From positions 1-64,000 of the forward strand of contig NZ_VOHA01000020.1 of the NCBI RefSeq assembly GCF_007859315.1: a stretch of 64,000 bases of DNA, given 5' to 3'. This DNA comes from Reyranella sp. CPCC 100927. Its GTDB lineage: Bacteria; Pseudomonadota; Alphaproteobacteria; Reyranellales; Reyranellaceae. Below the pieces are notes generated by a model. The model did not search any database. It was not told where the DNA came from and worked only from the letters and a program-made list of their open reading frames with translations. This document shows, piece after piece, positions 51,809 to 61,337 of this stretch (the first letter of the stretch is position 1; the number at the start of each line of letters is the position of its first letter). Both the position numbers and the translations under genes were made by a program.

Positions 51809-52804
51809 TCAGCTCTTCTGCGTCACCTGCACGCCGGCGTCACGGATCAGCTGCCCCCATCGCTTGTACTCGGCGTGGATGAAAGCGGCAAACGCATCGG
51901 GTGTATTTCCCACGGTGGTCGCGGCCAACGGCTCGAGCTGTTGTTTCACCGCCGGCATGCGGGCGATGGCGGCGATCTCGTGATTGAGTTGGGTCACGAT
52001 CTGCGGCGGCGTTTTCGCCGGCGCCAGCACGCCATACCACGCCGCGGCGTCGTAGCTGGCGACACCGGCCTCGGCAACCGTCGGCACATCGGGCAGCCCG
52101 GCGAACCGTGTCGCCGTGGTCACGCCGATCGCCCGCAGGGCGCCGCTGCGCACGTGCGGCAGGAACGAGCTGGCATCGCCAAGGGACACGTTGACCCGGT
52201 TCTGCAGCAAGTCCGGGATCATCGGCGCGACGCCAGCATAGGCGACATGCTCGAACTTCACCTTGCCCAGGCTTTCGAACAGCAGTGCCGCCAGATGCGG
52301 CGAGGAGCCGACGCCGGCCGTTCCGCAGTTCAGGCCGCCAGGCGCCTTGCGCGCCAGCGCGACGAGATCGGCGATCGAATGGATCGGCTGACTGGGGTGC
52401 ACGACGACCAGCATCGACACGACGGCGAACAACGTCACCGGTGCAAAATCGTTGAGCGTGTCGTACGGCATGTTGGGGATCAGGCTGGCGTTGGTGGCAT
52501 TGGTGCCGACCGTCCCCAGCAGCAGCGTGTGTCCATCAGGTTCGGCGCGGGCGACGGCCGACGCACCGATCGTGCCGCTGGCGCCGATGCGGTTCTCGAC
52601 GACAACGGGCTGGCCCCATCGCTCGCCCAGACGCTGCGCAATGATCCGGGCGCACGTATCCGTCGCAGCACCCGGCGCAAAGGGCGCAATGATGCGGACC
52701 TGGCGCGTCGGAAACGACGGCGTTGCGCGTGCCCGCGACATGCCGGCGATGGCCGGTGCCGCAGCGATCATGCCGCGTGTCAGTCGGCGCCTGGTGATCA
52801 TCAT
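51809..52804 (-). CDS. Tripartite tricarboxylate transporter (Bug-type) solute-binding protein
   Basis: This 331-aa protein has a twin-arginine-like leader (TRRRLTRGMIAAAPAIAGM). The mature part carries VRIIAPFAPGAATDTCARII, VVVENRIGASGTIGASAVAR and LPDVPTVAEAGVASYDAAAW. A GGGGAGG site precedes the ATG. It lies 25 bp after the TauD gene, so the two form an operon; it probably supplies the dioxygenase's substrate or a related acid. Confidence 0.92.
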   Translation of the reverse strand: MMITRRRLTRGMIAAAPAIAGMSRARATPSFPTRQVRIIAPFAPGAATDTCARIIAQRLGERWGQPVVVENRIGASGTIGASAVARAEPDGHTLLLGTVGTNATNASLIPNMPYDTLNDFAPVTLFAVVSMLVVVHPSQPIHSIADLVALARKAPGGLNCGTAGVGSSPHLAALLFESLGKVKFEHVAYAGVAPMIPDLLQNRVNVSLGDASSFLPHVRSGALRAIGVTTATRFAGLPDVPTVAEAGVASYDAAAWYGVLAPAKTPPQIVTQLNHEIAAIARMPAVKQQLEPLAATTVGNTPDAFAAFIHAEYKRWGQLIRDAGVQVTQKS

Positions 52805-52829
52805 GGTCCTCCCCTGTCGTTGTATTTGC

Positions 52830-53747
52830 TCAAGCGACCGCGGCCAGCGACTGCATCAAGGCCTCGCGATCGCTGATCGCCGATGTCGCGGTTTCCAGCA
52901 CACGCCCTGTCGCCTCCCCCTTGAGCGAGCAGCGCAGCATGAGGCGCGGCTGCCTCTGGTCGAAATCCGGCAGGGCGATATGCTGCGTACAGCGATTGTC
53001 CCACATCACCAGGTCGTTCACGCTCCAACGGTGGCGGTAGACGAACTCGGGCGACTGCGCGTGCTCGTTGAGGAAGCCGAGCACCGCGGCGCTCTCGGCG
53101 TCGGAGAGCCCGATGAGGCCACGGATGCGCTGGCCGACCAGCAGCGACTGGCGGCCGGTTTCCGGATGCACCCGCACCAGGGGGTGCACCACCGGCGGGT
53201 TGAGGCGCTTCAACTCGGCGACCTTCTCCGGATCGCGCTGCTCCAACCCCTTGACCAGCGAGGCATCATGGATGGCCTCGAGGTCGTCGATGAACTGCCG
53301 CATGCGCGGTGTCAGCGTCTCGTAGGCCAGATACATGTTGGCCCACATCGTGTCGCCGCCGACCGGCGGCTTCTCGCGACACAGCAACAGCGCGCCCTTG
53401 GCCGGCCGCTGCGTGAACGTGAGGTCGGTATGCCAGTTGCGGCCGGTGTTGCGGGTGTCGGAGGGCTTGCCGTCGATCGGCTTGTTGGTGACGAGCAGGA
53501 TCTCGCGGTGATCCGGATGGGTGTAGCGCGGCTGGAAGGCGTGATCGTCCAACTCGCCGAAATTCCGCGAGAACGCGATCTGCTCCGCGGTCGACAGGTC
53601 CTGGTCCGGAAACACCAGCACCAGGTGCTGCAACCAGGCGTCGTTGATCGCCTGTCGCGTTGCGCTATCGAGCGACCGACGCAAATCGACGCCCGTAACC
53701 TGTGCGCCCAGCGCATAACCCAACGGCCTGATGTCGAGCGACGCCAT
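52830..53747 (-). CDS. TauD/TfdA-family 2-oxoglutarate-dependent dioxygenase
   Basis: This 305-aa enzyme has the iron triad His106-x-Asp108 (NWHTDLTF) and His256 (WDNRCTQHIALPD), and the 2-oxoglutarate Arg near 268. It starts behind GGAGG. Family members open taurine, sulfate esters or 2,4-D-type ethers by hydroxylation. The operon with a Bug protein, and the LLM monooxygenase downstream, suggest degradation of an organosulfonate or substituted carboxylate. This is inferred from context. Confidence 0.9.
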   Translation of the reverse strand: MASLDIRPLGYALGAQVTGVDLRRSLDSATRQAINDAWLQHLVLVFPDQDLSTAEQIAFSRNFGELDDHAFQPRYTHPDHREILLVTNKPIDGKPSDTRNTGRNWHTDLTFTQRPAKGALLLCREKPPVGGDTMWANMYLAYETLTPRMRQFIDDLEAIHDASLVKGLEQRDPEKVAELKRLNPPVVHPLVRVHPETGRQSLLVGQRIRGLIGLSDAESAAVLGFLNEHAQSPEFVYRHRWSVNDLVMWDNRCTQHIALPDFDQRQPRLMLRCSLKGEATGRVLETATSAISDREALMQSLAAVA

Positions 53748-53783
53748 TCGTTTCCTCCTGCTTGTCCATCGTCGTTTAACCCG

Positions 53784-53803
53784 ATTGTCGGGTGTCTGAC
53801 AAT
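53784..53803. promoter_or_regulatory. Putative GntR/FCD operator
   Basis: ATTGTC (53784-53789) and GACAAT (53798-53803) form perfect arms with an 8-bp spacer. The site is 37 bp upstream of the TauD start and 64 bp upstream of the preferred GntR start. The location between divergent genes fits control of both. Confidence 0.5.
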
Positions 53804-53866
53804 AATGGATTGGACGGTCACGGAGAGGTCTGCCAGTGTGCAGACCCCTTGAGTGCCACCCCAGCG

Positions 53867-54586
53867 ATGACAGTGACCGTCCCCAGCCCGACCGCGGACG
53901 CCCCCTTACCCCTTGGCAAAGCTGCGAAATCGCTGCCGGAACTGCTGGCGGAGCGGATCCTCGGTGAGATCATGGCCGGCCGGATCGAACCGGGTCATCG
54001 CCTCAAGGAACTGGCCCTGTCCCAGCAGCACGCGGTCAGCCGTGCCACAGTCCGCGAGGCCCTGATCACCCTGGCCAAGCGCGGGTATGTCGAGCAGATC
54101 CCCCGCTTCGGGGCGCGGGTCGCGGCTTTCGCCAAGGAAGACGTGTTCGATCTTTTCGAAATCCGCGCCGCCCTGTTGTCGGTCGCCGCTCGCCGCTGCG
54201 CGTTGGATCCCGATGCGCCGCGCGCGGCGCTGGCCGGTCTTGTTGCGGAGATGGAAACCATGGCGGCGGCGCCGGAGGTCGACCCGCAATCATTCTCCGA
54301 TCGATCGGTCGCGGCGCAGAACCTGCTGATCTGCGCCAGCGGCAACCGCCGCTTGCCCGAGCTCTACGCGCACCTGGCCAACATGAGCACCTGGCGTCTG
54401 ATCCGCGGCCGCGCGACCAGCTTCCTGCGGGCCGAACGCCGACGCGAGTCGGCTGCCGACTGGCGTCGGCTCGAAACGGCGGTCCGGCTGGGCGATGCCG
54501 ATGGCGCCGAAACGGCTGCGCGCCAGCTCATTGCCCACTCCGCCGCCGGCGTGCGCGCGGAGCTGCAGAGCGCGACGCCGGCGTAG
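53867..54586 (+). CDS. GntR-family regulator with FCD domain
   Basis: This 239-aa protein has a winged helix near residues 18-85 (LPELLAERILGEIMAGRIEP, then ELALSQQHAVSRATVREALITLAKRGYVEQIPRFGARV) and a helical FCD effector domain after it. ATG 53867 is taken as start; a GTG at 53792 would add 25 residues and run through the putative operator. It diverges from the TauD-Bug operon and converges with the Bug gene at 54593. Confidence 0.9.
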   Translation: MTVTVPSPTADAPLPLGKAAKSLPELLAERILGEIMAGRIEPGHRLKELALSQQHAVSRATVREALITLAKRGYVEQIPRFGARVAAFAKEDVFDLFEIRAALLSVAARRCALDPDAPRAALAGLVAEMETMAAAPEVDPQSFSDRSVAAQNLLICASGNRRLPELYAHLANMSTWRLIRGRATSFLRAERRRESAADWRRLETAVRLGDADGAETAARQLIAHSAAGVRAELQSATPA

Positions 54587-54592
54587 GCCGGA

Positions 54593-55591
54593 TCACTCCT
54601 TCGGCAGGCCGAGGTCGGTGGCTAGTTTCGCGGCCCGTGCCGCGTCTTTCCTGAGGAAGTCCGTGAACTCATCCGGCCCGAGCGCGAACGCTTCATAGCC
54701 CTCACGCCGGAAACGATCGGCGATATCCTCGCTGGCGAGGGCAGCGCGAAGAGCGTGCGAAAGCCGCTGCACCACGTCCCTGGGCGTGCCGGACGGCGCC
54801 ACCAGTCCCAGATAGACATAGAAACTGTAGCTGGGCAGTCCCTGCTCCGCGATGGCCGGAATGTCCGGGAAGGCCGCTGAACGCTGGGGCGACGAGATGC
54901 CGAAGGCCCGCAACCGCCCTTGCTGCACCAGAGGACCTGCCAGGTTGGTCCCGTCAAACATCATGTCGACGCGGCCCGTGAGAAGATCGGACAGCGCCGC
55001 CGAACTGCCTTTGTAGGGCACATGCATCAGCTTGATGCCGGCCTGGTTCATCAGCAGCGCGGCCGTGATGTGGGTTGTGGTGCCGACTCCGCCGGAGGCA
55101 AACGTCAACGCGTCCGGATTGGCTTTCGCGCGGGCAATCAGATCGGCAAGCGTCTTGTCCCGGCCGTTGGGCGCGCCCACCATGATGAGGGGCGCACGCA
55201 GCATCGGACCGACGCCGACGAAGTCCTTTTCAAGGTCGTAGCCGGGATCAAGTTTCAGCGACGGTTGCTGGGCGATGGTGTTGGCGGTGGCGAGCAGCGT
55301 GTATCCGTCGGCCGCAACGCCCCTGACGAAGCGGATGCCCAGCAAGCCGTCCGCACCGGTCTTGTTCTCGACGACGACAGGCTGGCCCAGAATGTCCCAC
55401 ATCTTCTGCGCGACGCGTCGTGTTGTGGCATCGAGCAGAGCGCCGGGCGCCGAGTTCACGATGATCCGGACCGGCTTGCTCGGAAAAGGTTCGGCGGCCA
55501 CCACCGCGGCAGGACCGAACGCGAGCGCAACAGCGACCAGCACGCGTAGCGACCGCGTCGCATGCCAAAGCGGCTTCCAGTGTTCTGTCAT
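54593..55591 (-). CDS. Tripartite tricarboxylate transporter (Bug-type) solute-binding protein
   Basis: This 332-aa protein has a signal peptide (SLRVLVAVALAFGPAAVVAA, cut near residue 33). It shows VRIIVNSAPGALLDATTRRV, VVVENKTGADGLLGIRFVRG, VPYKGSSAALSDLLTGRVDM and FPDIPAIAEQGLPSYSFYVY. It is the third gene of the operon with the D-aminoacylase and CoA transferase, with a 49-bp gap. Confidence 0.92.
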   Translation of the reverse strand: MTEHWKPLWHATRSLRVLVAVALAFGPAAVVAAEPFPSKPVRIIVNSAPGALLDATTRRVAQKMWDILGQPVVVENKTGADGLLGIRFVRGVAADGYTLLATANTIAQQPSLKLDPGYDLEKDFVGVGPMLRAPLIMVGAPNGRDKTLADLIARAKANPDALTFASGGVGTTTHITAALLMNQAGIKLMHVPYKGSSAALSDLLTGRVDMMFDGTNLAGPLVQQGRLRAFGISSPQRSAAFPDIPAIAEQGLPSYSFYVYLGLVAPSGTPRDVVQRLSHALRAALASEDIADRFRREGYEAFALGPDEFTDFLRKDAARAAKLATDLGLPKE

Positions 55592-55640
55592 GTCGCGTCC
55601 ACCCAGTGTTCACGATCGCCCGGGAAGATCTGAAGCGCGT

Positions 55641-56891
55641 TCAGATCACGCCCTTGGCCTTCCAGGCCGCCAACCGCGCATCATCGAATCCCAGCCAGTC
55701 CCGATAGATGGCCTCATTGTGCTGGCCGAGCCGCGGCGCCGGCGCACCGTGACCATAGTCCGACGTCCGCAGGCGTGTCGGCAGCCCGATCGTCTTCAGG
55801 CCTGGCAGAACGCCGAAATCAGGGTGGGTCACCGCCATGACGTCTCGACGGTCATTGAGCGAAGGATCGTCAAGGGCGGCGGCTGGCTCACGCACCTTGG
55901 CGGCAGAGATGCCGGCCGCCACCAGCTGCCGTTCGACATCCTCGACGGCGCGGTCGTTGCACCAGGCATTCACCATCTGCACCAACTCGGCCTCACGCGG
56001 GATGCGGGCCGCCGTGGTGGCGTAACGCGGATCCGCGACCATCTCGGGCTTGTCCATGAGCCGGAAGAGGCTGTGGACGAAATGATCGCGCCCGCCGGCA
56101 CCGATCGCGATATGGCCGTCCCGGCAGCGGAAGACGCCGAAGGGCGCCGCTCTCACCAACGTGTTTCCGGTACGGGTCGGCATGCCCAGCCCGCTCATGG
56201 CCTGCCAGTCTTCCACCGCCAGAAGCGCGGTGAGCGCACCGAGCATGGAGACGTCGATATGCTCGCCTTGCCCCGTACGCTCGCGACGATAGACGGCGGC
56301 ATTGATCCCCATCACGGCAAACAACGGGGCGACGGCGTCGGCGATCGGCACGCCGATCCGCACCGGCGGTTCGCCCTCCTTCCCGCTCGCCATCATCATC
56401 CCGCTCATCGCCTGGATGACGGCATCCAGCGCCTTGCGCCCCGGCTCGGCGCCGACACCGAAGCCGTTGAGGGAACAGTAGATGATGCGCGGATTGACGG
56501 CGCGTGTGGCATCGAAGCCGATGCCCAGGCGGTCGGCGGTGCCGTCGGCATAGTTTTCCACGACGATATCGGCACGACTGACCAGCGCACGGTAGATGGT
56601 CATCGCCTCCGGCGCCTTGAGGTTCAACGTTATGCTGTGCTTGCCGCGATTGCGGTTGAGGACCGGCAGCGACATCGCGCCGGGATGCTCGCGCGTCATG
56701 GTCACGGTGCCGTCGGGATTGGCGAACGGAGCGTAGCCGCGCACCGAGTCGCCCTTGAGTTCCTCGATCTTGATCACCGTGGCGCCGAGGCCGGCAAGAA
56801 AGTAGGTCGCCAGGGGGCCGGACAGCTGGGTCGTAAAATCCAGGACGACGAGCCCTTCGAGCGGGCCGCGATTGGGAACCGGAAACGGCAT
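55641..56891 (-). CDS. CaiB/BaiF-type (class III) CoA transferase
   Basis: This 416-aa protein has the family layout. It begins PLEGLVVLDFTTQLSGPLAT, followed by ATVIKIEELKGDSVRG near residue 38, and has NRNRGKHSITLNLK near 80. The catalytic Asp is probably Asp156 (GRKALDAVIQAMSG). It moves CoA onto a carboxylic acid before beta-oxidation or decarboxylation. GAGG precedes ATG 56891. It is 34 bp downstream of the D-aminoacylase and 49 bp upstream of the Bug gene, so acid uptake and activation appear coupled. Confidence 0.92.
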   Translation of the reverse strand: MPFPVPNRGPLEGLVVLDFTTQLSGPLATYFLAGLGATVIKIEELKGDSVRGYAPFANPDGTVTMTREHPGAMSLPVLNRNRGKHSITLNLKAPEAMTIYRALVSRADIVVENYADGTADRLGIGFDATRAVNPRIIYCSLNGFGVGAEPGRKALDAVIQAMSGMMMASGKEGEPPVRIGVPIADAVAPLFAVMGINAAVYRRERTGQGEHIDVSMLGALTALLAVEDWQAMSGLGMPTRTGNTLVRAAPFGVFRCRDGHIAIGAGGRDHFVHSLFRLMDKPEMVADPRYATTAARIPREAELVQMVNAWCNDRAVEDVERQLVAAGISAAKVREPAAALDDPSLNDRRDVMAVTHPDFGVLPGLKTIGLPTRLRTSDYGHGAPAPRLGQHNEAIYRDWLGFDDARLAAWKAKGVI

Positions 56892-56925
56892 GGACGCCTC
56901 GCCTCTGGGCCAGCTGTGCTCCCGA

Positions 56926-58641
56926 TCAGGCCGCGGCCTGCGGGCCACGCACCAGTTTGCCCGGCAGAGCGCCGGTATGCTCGCCGTCGCGATAGGTGAT
57001 CACGCCGGATTTCACGGTGACGCGATAGCCGCTGGCCTTCTGCAGCAATCGCTTGCCGCCCGCCGGGAGATCGAATTCCATCCGCGGGGGCGACAGCCTG
57101 AGCTTGCCCAGGTCGATGACATTCAAGTCGGCCTTCATGCCGGCGGCCACCACGCCACGATCCATCAGACCCACGCTGCGCGCGGCATCGGATGTCTGGC
57201 GCTTGATCAGCCAGCTCAGCCCGAAACCGTCCTTGCGACCGCATTCCTCGGCCCAGTGCGTCATCAGGAAGGTCGGGATGCTCGAGTCGCAAATCGTGCC
57301 GACATGGGCGCCACCGTCGCCCAGAGCGATCACAGTGTTCGGATCGGCCATCATCTCGCGACAGACCTGCAGGTCGCCGTACCTGTAATTGGCCGCCGGC
57401 GCATACAGGAACGCCCGCCCCTCGTCGGCCAGCATCAGATCATACGCAACCTCGTTCGGGCTCTTGCCGAGGCGTTGCGACTGCGCGGCCACCGAGGTGT
57501 CGGGATGCGGTTCATAGTCCGGCGGATCGCCCAGCGGGAAAACAAGGTTCAAATCCAGCCGGCTGCGCTTCCTGCCGTCCATTTCCCGGATCAGGCGGGC
57601 TCGGAACGCCGGATCACGCATGATCGCGACGCGCTGTTCCAGCGACTTGTCCGCGATCGCGCCATACGTTTCCGACCGCGTGAACGGATTGAGCGTCGCC
57701 TGCAAGCCCAGCAGCATGCCGACCGGACGCGGCGCCACCTGTCCCATCATTGGCAAGCCGTCTTTGACGGCCCCGTCGATCAGCTTCAAGAGCTTGCGCC
57801 AGCCTTCCGGATCATCGTGCTTCTGGATGACCGCGAACGACATCGGCCGGCCCGACTTCGCGACGATGCGGCGCATCATCGCGAACTCCTCTTCCATCGA
57901 CGGCATGTCGAAATCCGACAGCAACTGGAACACGCCATGACCCGCCTCACGCAACGCCATGGCGATCGCCGTGAGTTCATCCTCGGTCGCGCGCAACGAC
58001 GGCGTCGGATCACCCTTGATGGTACGATGATTGATCGACCGCGAGGTACTGAAGCCGATGGCACCGGCCCGCATCGCGTCGATGGTCAGCTTGCGCATGC
58101 GCTCGATATCATCTGGCGTTGCCGCTTCGAGGCGCGCCGCCCGCTCACCCATCACATAGACGCGCAGCGCACCGTGCGGCAGTTGCGCGCATATATCCAT
58201 GTCATGCGATCGCCGTTCGACCGCGTCGAGGTAATCCGCAAAGCTTTCCCATCGCCAATCCAGGCCTTCGCGCAAGGCAACGCCGGGGATGTCTTCGACT
58301 CCCTCCATCAGCTCGACCAGCCGATCGCGATCCTGCACGCGGACCGGCGCGAAACCGACGCCGCAGTTGCCCATCACCACCGTGGTGACGCCGTGCCAGC
58401 TGGACGACGCCAACTGCGCGTCCCACACGGCCTGGCCATCGTAATGGGTGTGGATGTCGACAACGCCTGGCGCCACGATGGCACCTGAGGCGTCGATCTC
58501 CTCGCGGCCCGTACCCGCAATGCTTCCCACGGCTGCTATGCGACCGTCCTGCACCGCAACATCGGCGTCGAACAATGGTGATCCCAGACCGTCCGCGATG
58601 CGTCCGCCACGGATCACAAGATCATAGTCTGCCTTCGCCAT
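56926..58641 (-). CDS. N-acyl-D-amino-acid deacylase-like amidohydrolase
   Basis: This 571-aa metal-dependent hydrolase has His64-x-His66 ([10 protein letters not shown]) and Cys93 in [11 protein letters not shown], the metal-binding features of D-aminoacylases. It has the usual beta-sandwich ends ([13 protein letters not shown] at the start, [20 protein letters not shown] at the end). GGAG precedes ATG 58641; a longer frame to 58731 is unsupported. It probably frees a carboxylate or amine from an N-acyl compound. It is the first gene of an operon with a CoA transferase and a Bug protein. Confidence 0.9.
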   Translation of the reverse strand: MAKADYDLVIRGGRIADGLGSPLFDADVAVQDGRIAAVGSIAGTGREEIDASGAIVAPGVVDIHTHYDGQAVWDAQLASSSWHGVTTVVMGNCGVGFAPVRVQDRDRLVELMEGVEDIPGVALREGLDWRWESFADYLDAVERRSHDMDICAQLPHGALRVYVMGERAARLEAATPDDIERMRKLTIDAMRAGAIGFSTSRSINHRTIKGDPTPSLRATEDELTAIAMALREAGHGVFQLLSDFDMPSMEEEFAMMRRIVAKSGRPMSFAVIQKHDDPEGWRKLLKLIDGAVKDGLPMMGQVAPRPVGMLLGLQATLNPFTRSETYGAIADKSLEQRVAIMRDPAFRARLIREMDGRKRSRLDLNLVFPLGDPPDYEPHPDTSVAAQSQRLGKSPNEVAYDLMLADEGRAFLYAPAANYRYGDLQVCREMMADPNTVIALGDGGAHVGTICDSSIPTFLMTHWAEECGRKDGFGLSWLIKRQTSDAARSVGLMDRGVVAAGMKADLNVIDLGKLRLSPPRMEFDLPAGGKRLLQKASGYRVTVKSGVITYRDGEHTGALPGKLVRGPQAAA

Positions 58642-58872
58642 GATGATCTCCATGAGGTCGTGCGCGGAGCCCAGCCAACCTGACGCAGCGACATTCCCTG
58701 GACCGTCACGAAGCATATCAGGCCAAGCCAACGCGGTGTCGCAACCGGTGTCTGCTTCTCCTCAGGCCAGGTAATCCTCACAAAGTCTAATTATATTTAC
58801 AATTACAAATCACCTCGAAATTCCGAGACGCGCTGTCTGGCCTCATTTCTGCGAGCGACAGTTTGTGCCTTT
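58642..58872. promoter_or_regulatory. Promoter region of the deacylase-CoA transferase-Bug operon
   Basis: The 231-bp gap contains a strongly AT-rich block around 58787-58812 (minus-strand reading GTAATTGTAAATATAATTA), unlike its surroundings. It is the likely promoter or operator of the operon reading leftward. No exact -10/-35 pair is assigned. Confidence 0.4.
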
Positions 58873-59850
58873 CTAGACGACCTGGTTCTTCAGCACCGTC
58901 TCGCCGCGCCACAGCCGGTCGAGATTTTCCTGCAGCAGATCGAGAACGTTGTCCTCGTAGCGGCGTGTTTCACCGGCGGTGTGTGGCGTGATCAGCACGT
59001 TGGGCATGCCCCACAGCGGCGAGTCCTGCGGCAGCGGCTCCTCGACCGTGCAGTCGAGTGCCGCACCGGCGATGCTGCCGCTGCTCAGCGCCACGATCAG
59101 TGCCGCCTCATCGACGCAGCGACCGCGCGCGACGTTGATCAGGAACGCTGACCGCTTCATGGCGCCGAGCGCCTTGGCATCGACCAGCCGCTCGGTCTGC
59201 GGCGTCAGCGGGCAGGTCAGCGCCACGAAGTCGGCGCGCGGCAGTACGTCCAGCAGCTTGCTGTCGGGAACCACCTCGTCGGCGGCGCCCTTGCCCGCCG
59301 ACACGTCGCGCCGCGTGCCGATCACGTGCATGTCGAACGCCTTGGCAAGCTGCGCCAGCCGACCGCCGATGCGGCCGAGGCCGACGATCACCAGCGTCTT
59401 GCCGCCCAGTTCGTCCTCGCGCTGGGCGAGATCGCCGATCATGCCGCGCCAGTGGCGCTGGTGCTGGTTGTCGCGCCCGAGATGGATCTGGCGCGCCATG
59501 GCGAGGATCAGGGTGATGGCGTGCTCGGAGACGGCCCGCGCATTGGCGCCCTGGGCGCTGGCCAGACGCACACCCGCCGCCTTGAGCGCGTCCTTGTCAT
59601 ACTGATCGACGCCGGCCGAGATCGACTGGATCAGCTTCAGCTTGGGCGCACGCTTGAGCAGCTCGTTGCGCCAGAGGCCCGAGACCAGCACCACGTCGGC
59701 TTCCGGGATGCGCGCCTGGAAGTCCTCGAGCGTGCGCACCTCGATATGGCGGATATTGGTGCCGCGCAGCGCGAAGCGCTCGGCCATGCGATAGGCGACA
59801 TGGGCGAAGCAGATCGTAAGGTCCTCGCGCGACGGCAGGCCGGTGGCCAT
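58873..59850 (-). CDS. D-isomer-specific 2-hydroxyacid dehydrogenase
   Basis: This 325-aa NAD(P)-dependent enzyme has the Rossmann motif LVIVGLGRIGGRLAQLAKAF near residue 153. The catalytic Arg is in NVARGRCVDE, a Glu in CTVEEPLP, and the His in ITPHTAGETRRY. ATG 59850 is preferred, with GGGAG upstream. It reduces a 2-keto acid or oxidises a D-2-hydroxy acid. It lies 68 bp after the cupin gene and may be cotranscribed with it. Confidence 0.92.
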   Translation of the reverse strand: MATGLPSREDLTICFAHVAYRMAERFALRGTNIRHIEVRTLEDFQARIPEADVVLVSGLWRNELLKRAPKLKLIQSISAGVDQYDKDALKAAGVRLASAQGANARAVSEHAITLILAMARQIHLGRDNQHQRHWRGMIGDLAQREDELGGKTLVIVGLGRIGGRLAQLAKAFDMHVIGTRRDVSAGKGAADEVVPDSKLLDVLPRADFVALTCPLTPQTERLVDAKALGAMKRSAFLINVARGRCVDEAALIVALSSGSIAGAALDCTVEEPLPQDSPLWGMPNVLITPHTAGETRRYEDNVLDLLQENLDRLWRGETVLKNQVV

Positions 59851-59918
59851 GAGCTGCTCCCTGGTGGCTGGTCGACGTCCCGGCTTAGCAGGCGGTGCGC
59901 ACCGAGAGCAACGCCTGT

Positions 59919-60392
59919 TCATCCCGGCCGCCCATCGTGCGCCCCCAGCGGTCGTGCCGGCGCATCGTGCCAGTAATCCGGCCGGCCGCGGAATTCCGGG
60001 TTGACCGGATAGGCAATCCGGTCATCGCCGTGATTGTCGCCGACGATCAGCAGTCGCACGAGCGTATCGCTGTTGTTGATCAGGCAGTGCGCAATGCCGG
60101 TCCCGGCGGGAAAGGCAACGCCATCGCCCGGCTGCATCGCATGGAGCACGCCGTCGATCCAGACGTCGGGATGGCCGTCGACGACATAGACGAATTCATC
60201 CTCGTGGCTGTGTGCGTGCGGCTCGGACGTGCGGCAGCCGGGCGCTATGGTTTCCTGATTGACACCGACTCGATGCAGGCCCAGGCGGCGACCGAATGGC
60301 GCCAGCATGGCCCGCAGATCGCCGCTGCCGGTGGCCTCTTCGAGGTCGCTGTAGTGGCGAAGGAATGCCGGACGGGTGGCATCCTTTGTCAT
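59919..60392 (-). CDS. Cupin-domain protein
   Basis: This 157-aa protein contains one cupin fold: motif 1 RTSEPHAHSHEDEFVYVVDG near residue 54-73, with three His and a Glu as metal ligands, and motif 2 PGDGVAFPAGTGIAHCLIN near 88-106. AGGAG precedes the ATG. It could be a small dioxygenase, isomerase or binding protein. It is upstream of the 2-hydroxyacid dehydrogenase. Confidence 0.85.
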   Translation of the reverse strand: MTKDATRPAFLRHYSDLEEATGSGDLRAMLAPFGRRLGLHRVGVNQETIAPGCRTSEPHAHSHEDEFVYVVDGHPDVWIDGVLHAMQPGDGVAFPAGTGIAHCLINNSDTLVRLLIVGDNHGDDRIAYPVNPEFRGRPDYWHDAPARPLGAHDGRPG

Positions 60393-60491
60393 GACGGACT
60401 CCTGTTTTCCTGCGAGCAGATGCCGTCATCATGAACTTGAACTTGGTTCGCGAGGGGCGTCACACTGCCGCCCCTGTTCAACGGAGGTGTC

Positions 60492-61337
60492 ATGCCGGAA
60501 GAGACGTACGCCGTTGTTCTCGGCGATCGCCGTTATGCCGTGCGACGCAAGTGGGCGCGCCTGCCGCCGGACATCCGCTTCGGTTTCATCTCCGACCTGA
60601 TGGTCGATGCGGCGGGCCGCGTGCATGTGGCACAACGCGGTACCGACCTGCCGATCCTGACGTTCGAGCGGGACGGCACCTACGCCGGCGCCTGGGGTGC
60701 CGGCGTCGTCAGCGAACCCCACTACATGACACGCGCCGGCGACGGCTCGGTGCTGGTGGTCGATCGCGACAGCCATCAGGTCCTGCGCTTCGATCGGAAC
60801 GGCAAGCTCGTCCAGACGCTGGGCCGCCGCCATTTCCCGGCGCTGGGTGCGCCCTTCAACCATCCGACCAGCGCCGCCATGGCCGATGACGGCGAGATCT
60901 ATGTCGCCGACGGCTACGGCAACGCGAACGTCCACCGTTTTGCCGCCGATGGAAGCCTGCGCCAAACCTGGGGCGAGCCGGGTCAGGCTCCCGGTCAATT
61001 CACCACGCCCCATGCCGTCTGGGTCGATCGCGGCGGCCGGGTTCTGGTCGCCGACCGCGAGAACAATCGCATCCAGGTCTTCGATCGCGACGGTGGCTTC
61101 GTTGCCGCCTGGGGCGATTTCTACCATCCCATGAAAATCTGGGTCGACGATCGCGACCTTGTCTTCGTTACCGACCAGATCCCGCGAATCACGCTGCCGT
61201 CGGCCGACGGCAAACTGGTGGGCCGCTGTCGCGGTGCCATCAACGGCGCTCACGGCATCGGCGGCGACAGCGACGGCAACCTGTATCTTGCCGAGCTGCC
61301 GCCGCAGGAAATCACCAAGCTGGAGCGGATTGACTAG
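60492..61337 (+). CDS. NHL-repeat beta-propeller protein
   Basis: This 281-aa protein has repeated NHL-type blades: MVDAAGRVHVAQRG, AAMADDGEIYVADGYGNANVHRF, AVWVDRGGRVLVADRENNRIQVF and GGDSDGNLYLAELPPQEITKLE. There is no signal peptide. It is preceded by GGAGG. It resembles the lyase domain of peptide-amidating enzymes and SMP-30-like proteins; the function is unknown. Together with the two SMP-30 domains near 5.7-9 kb it is the third soluble propeller in the window. Confidence 0.82.
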   Translation: MPEETYAVVLGDRRYAVRRKWARLPPDIRFGFISDLMVDAAGRVHVAQRGTDLPILTFERDGTYAGAWGAGVVSEPHYMTRAGDGSVLVVDRDSHQVLRFDRNGKLVQTLGRRHFPALGAPFNHPTSAAMADDGEIYVADGYGNANVHRFAADGSLRQTWGEPGQAPGQFTTPHAVWVDRGGRVLVADRENNRIQVFDRDGGFVAAWGDFYHPMKIWVDDRDLVFVTDQIPRITLPSADGKLVGRCRGAINGAHGIGGDSDGNLYLAELPPQEITKLERID

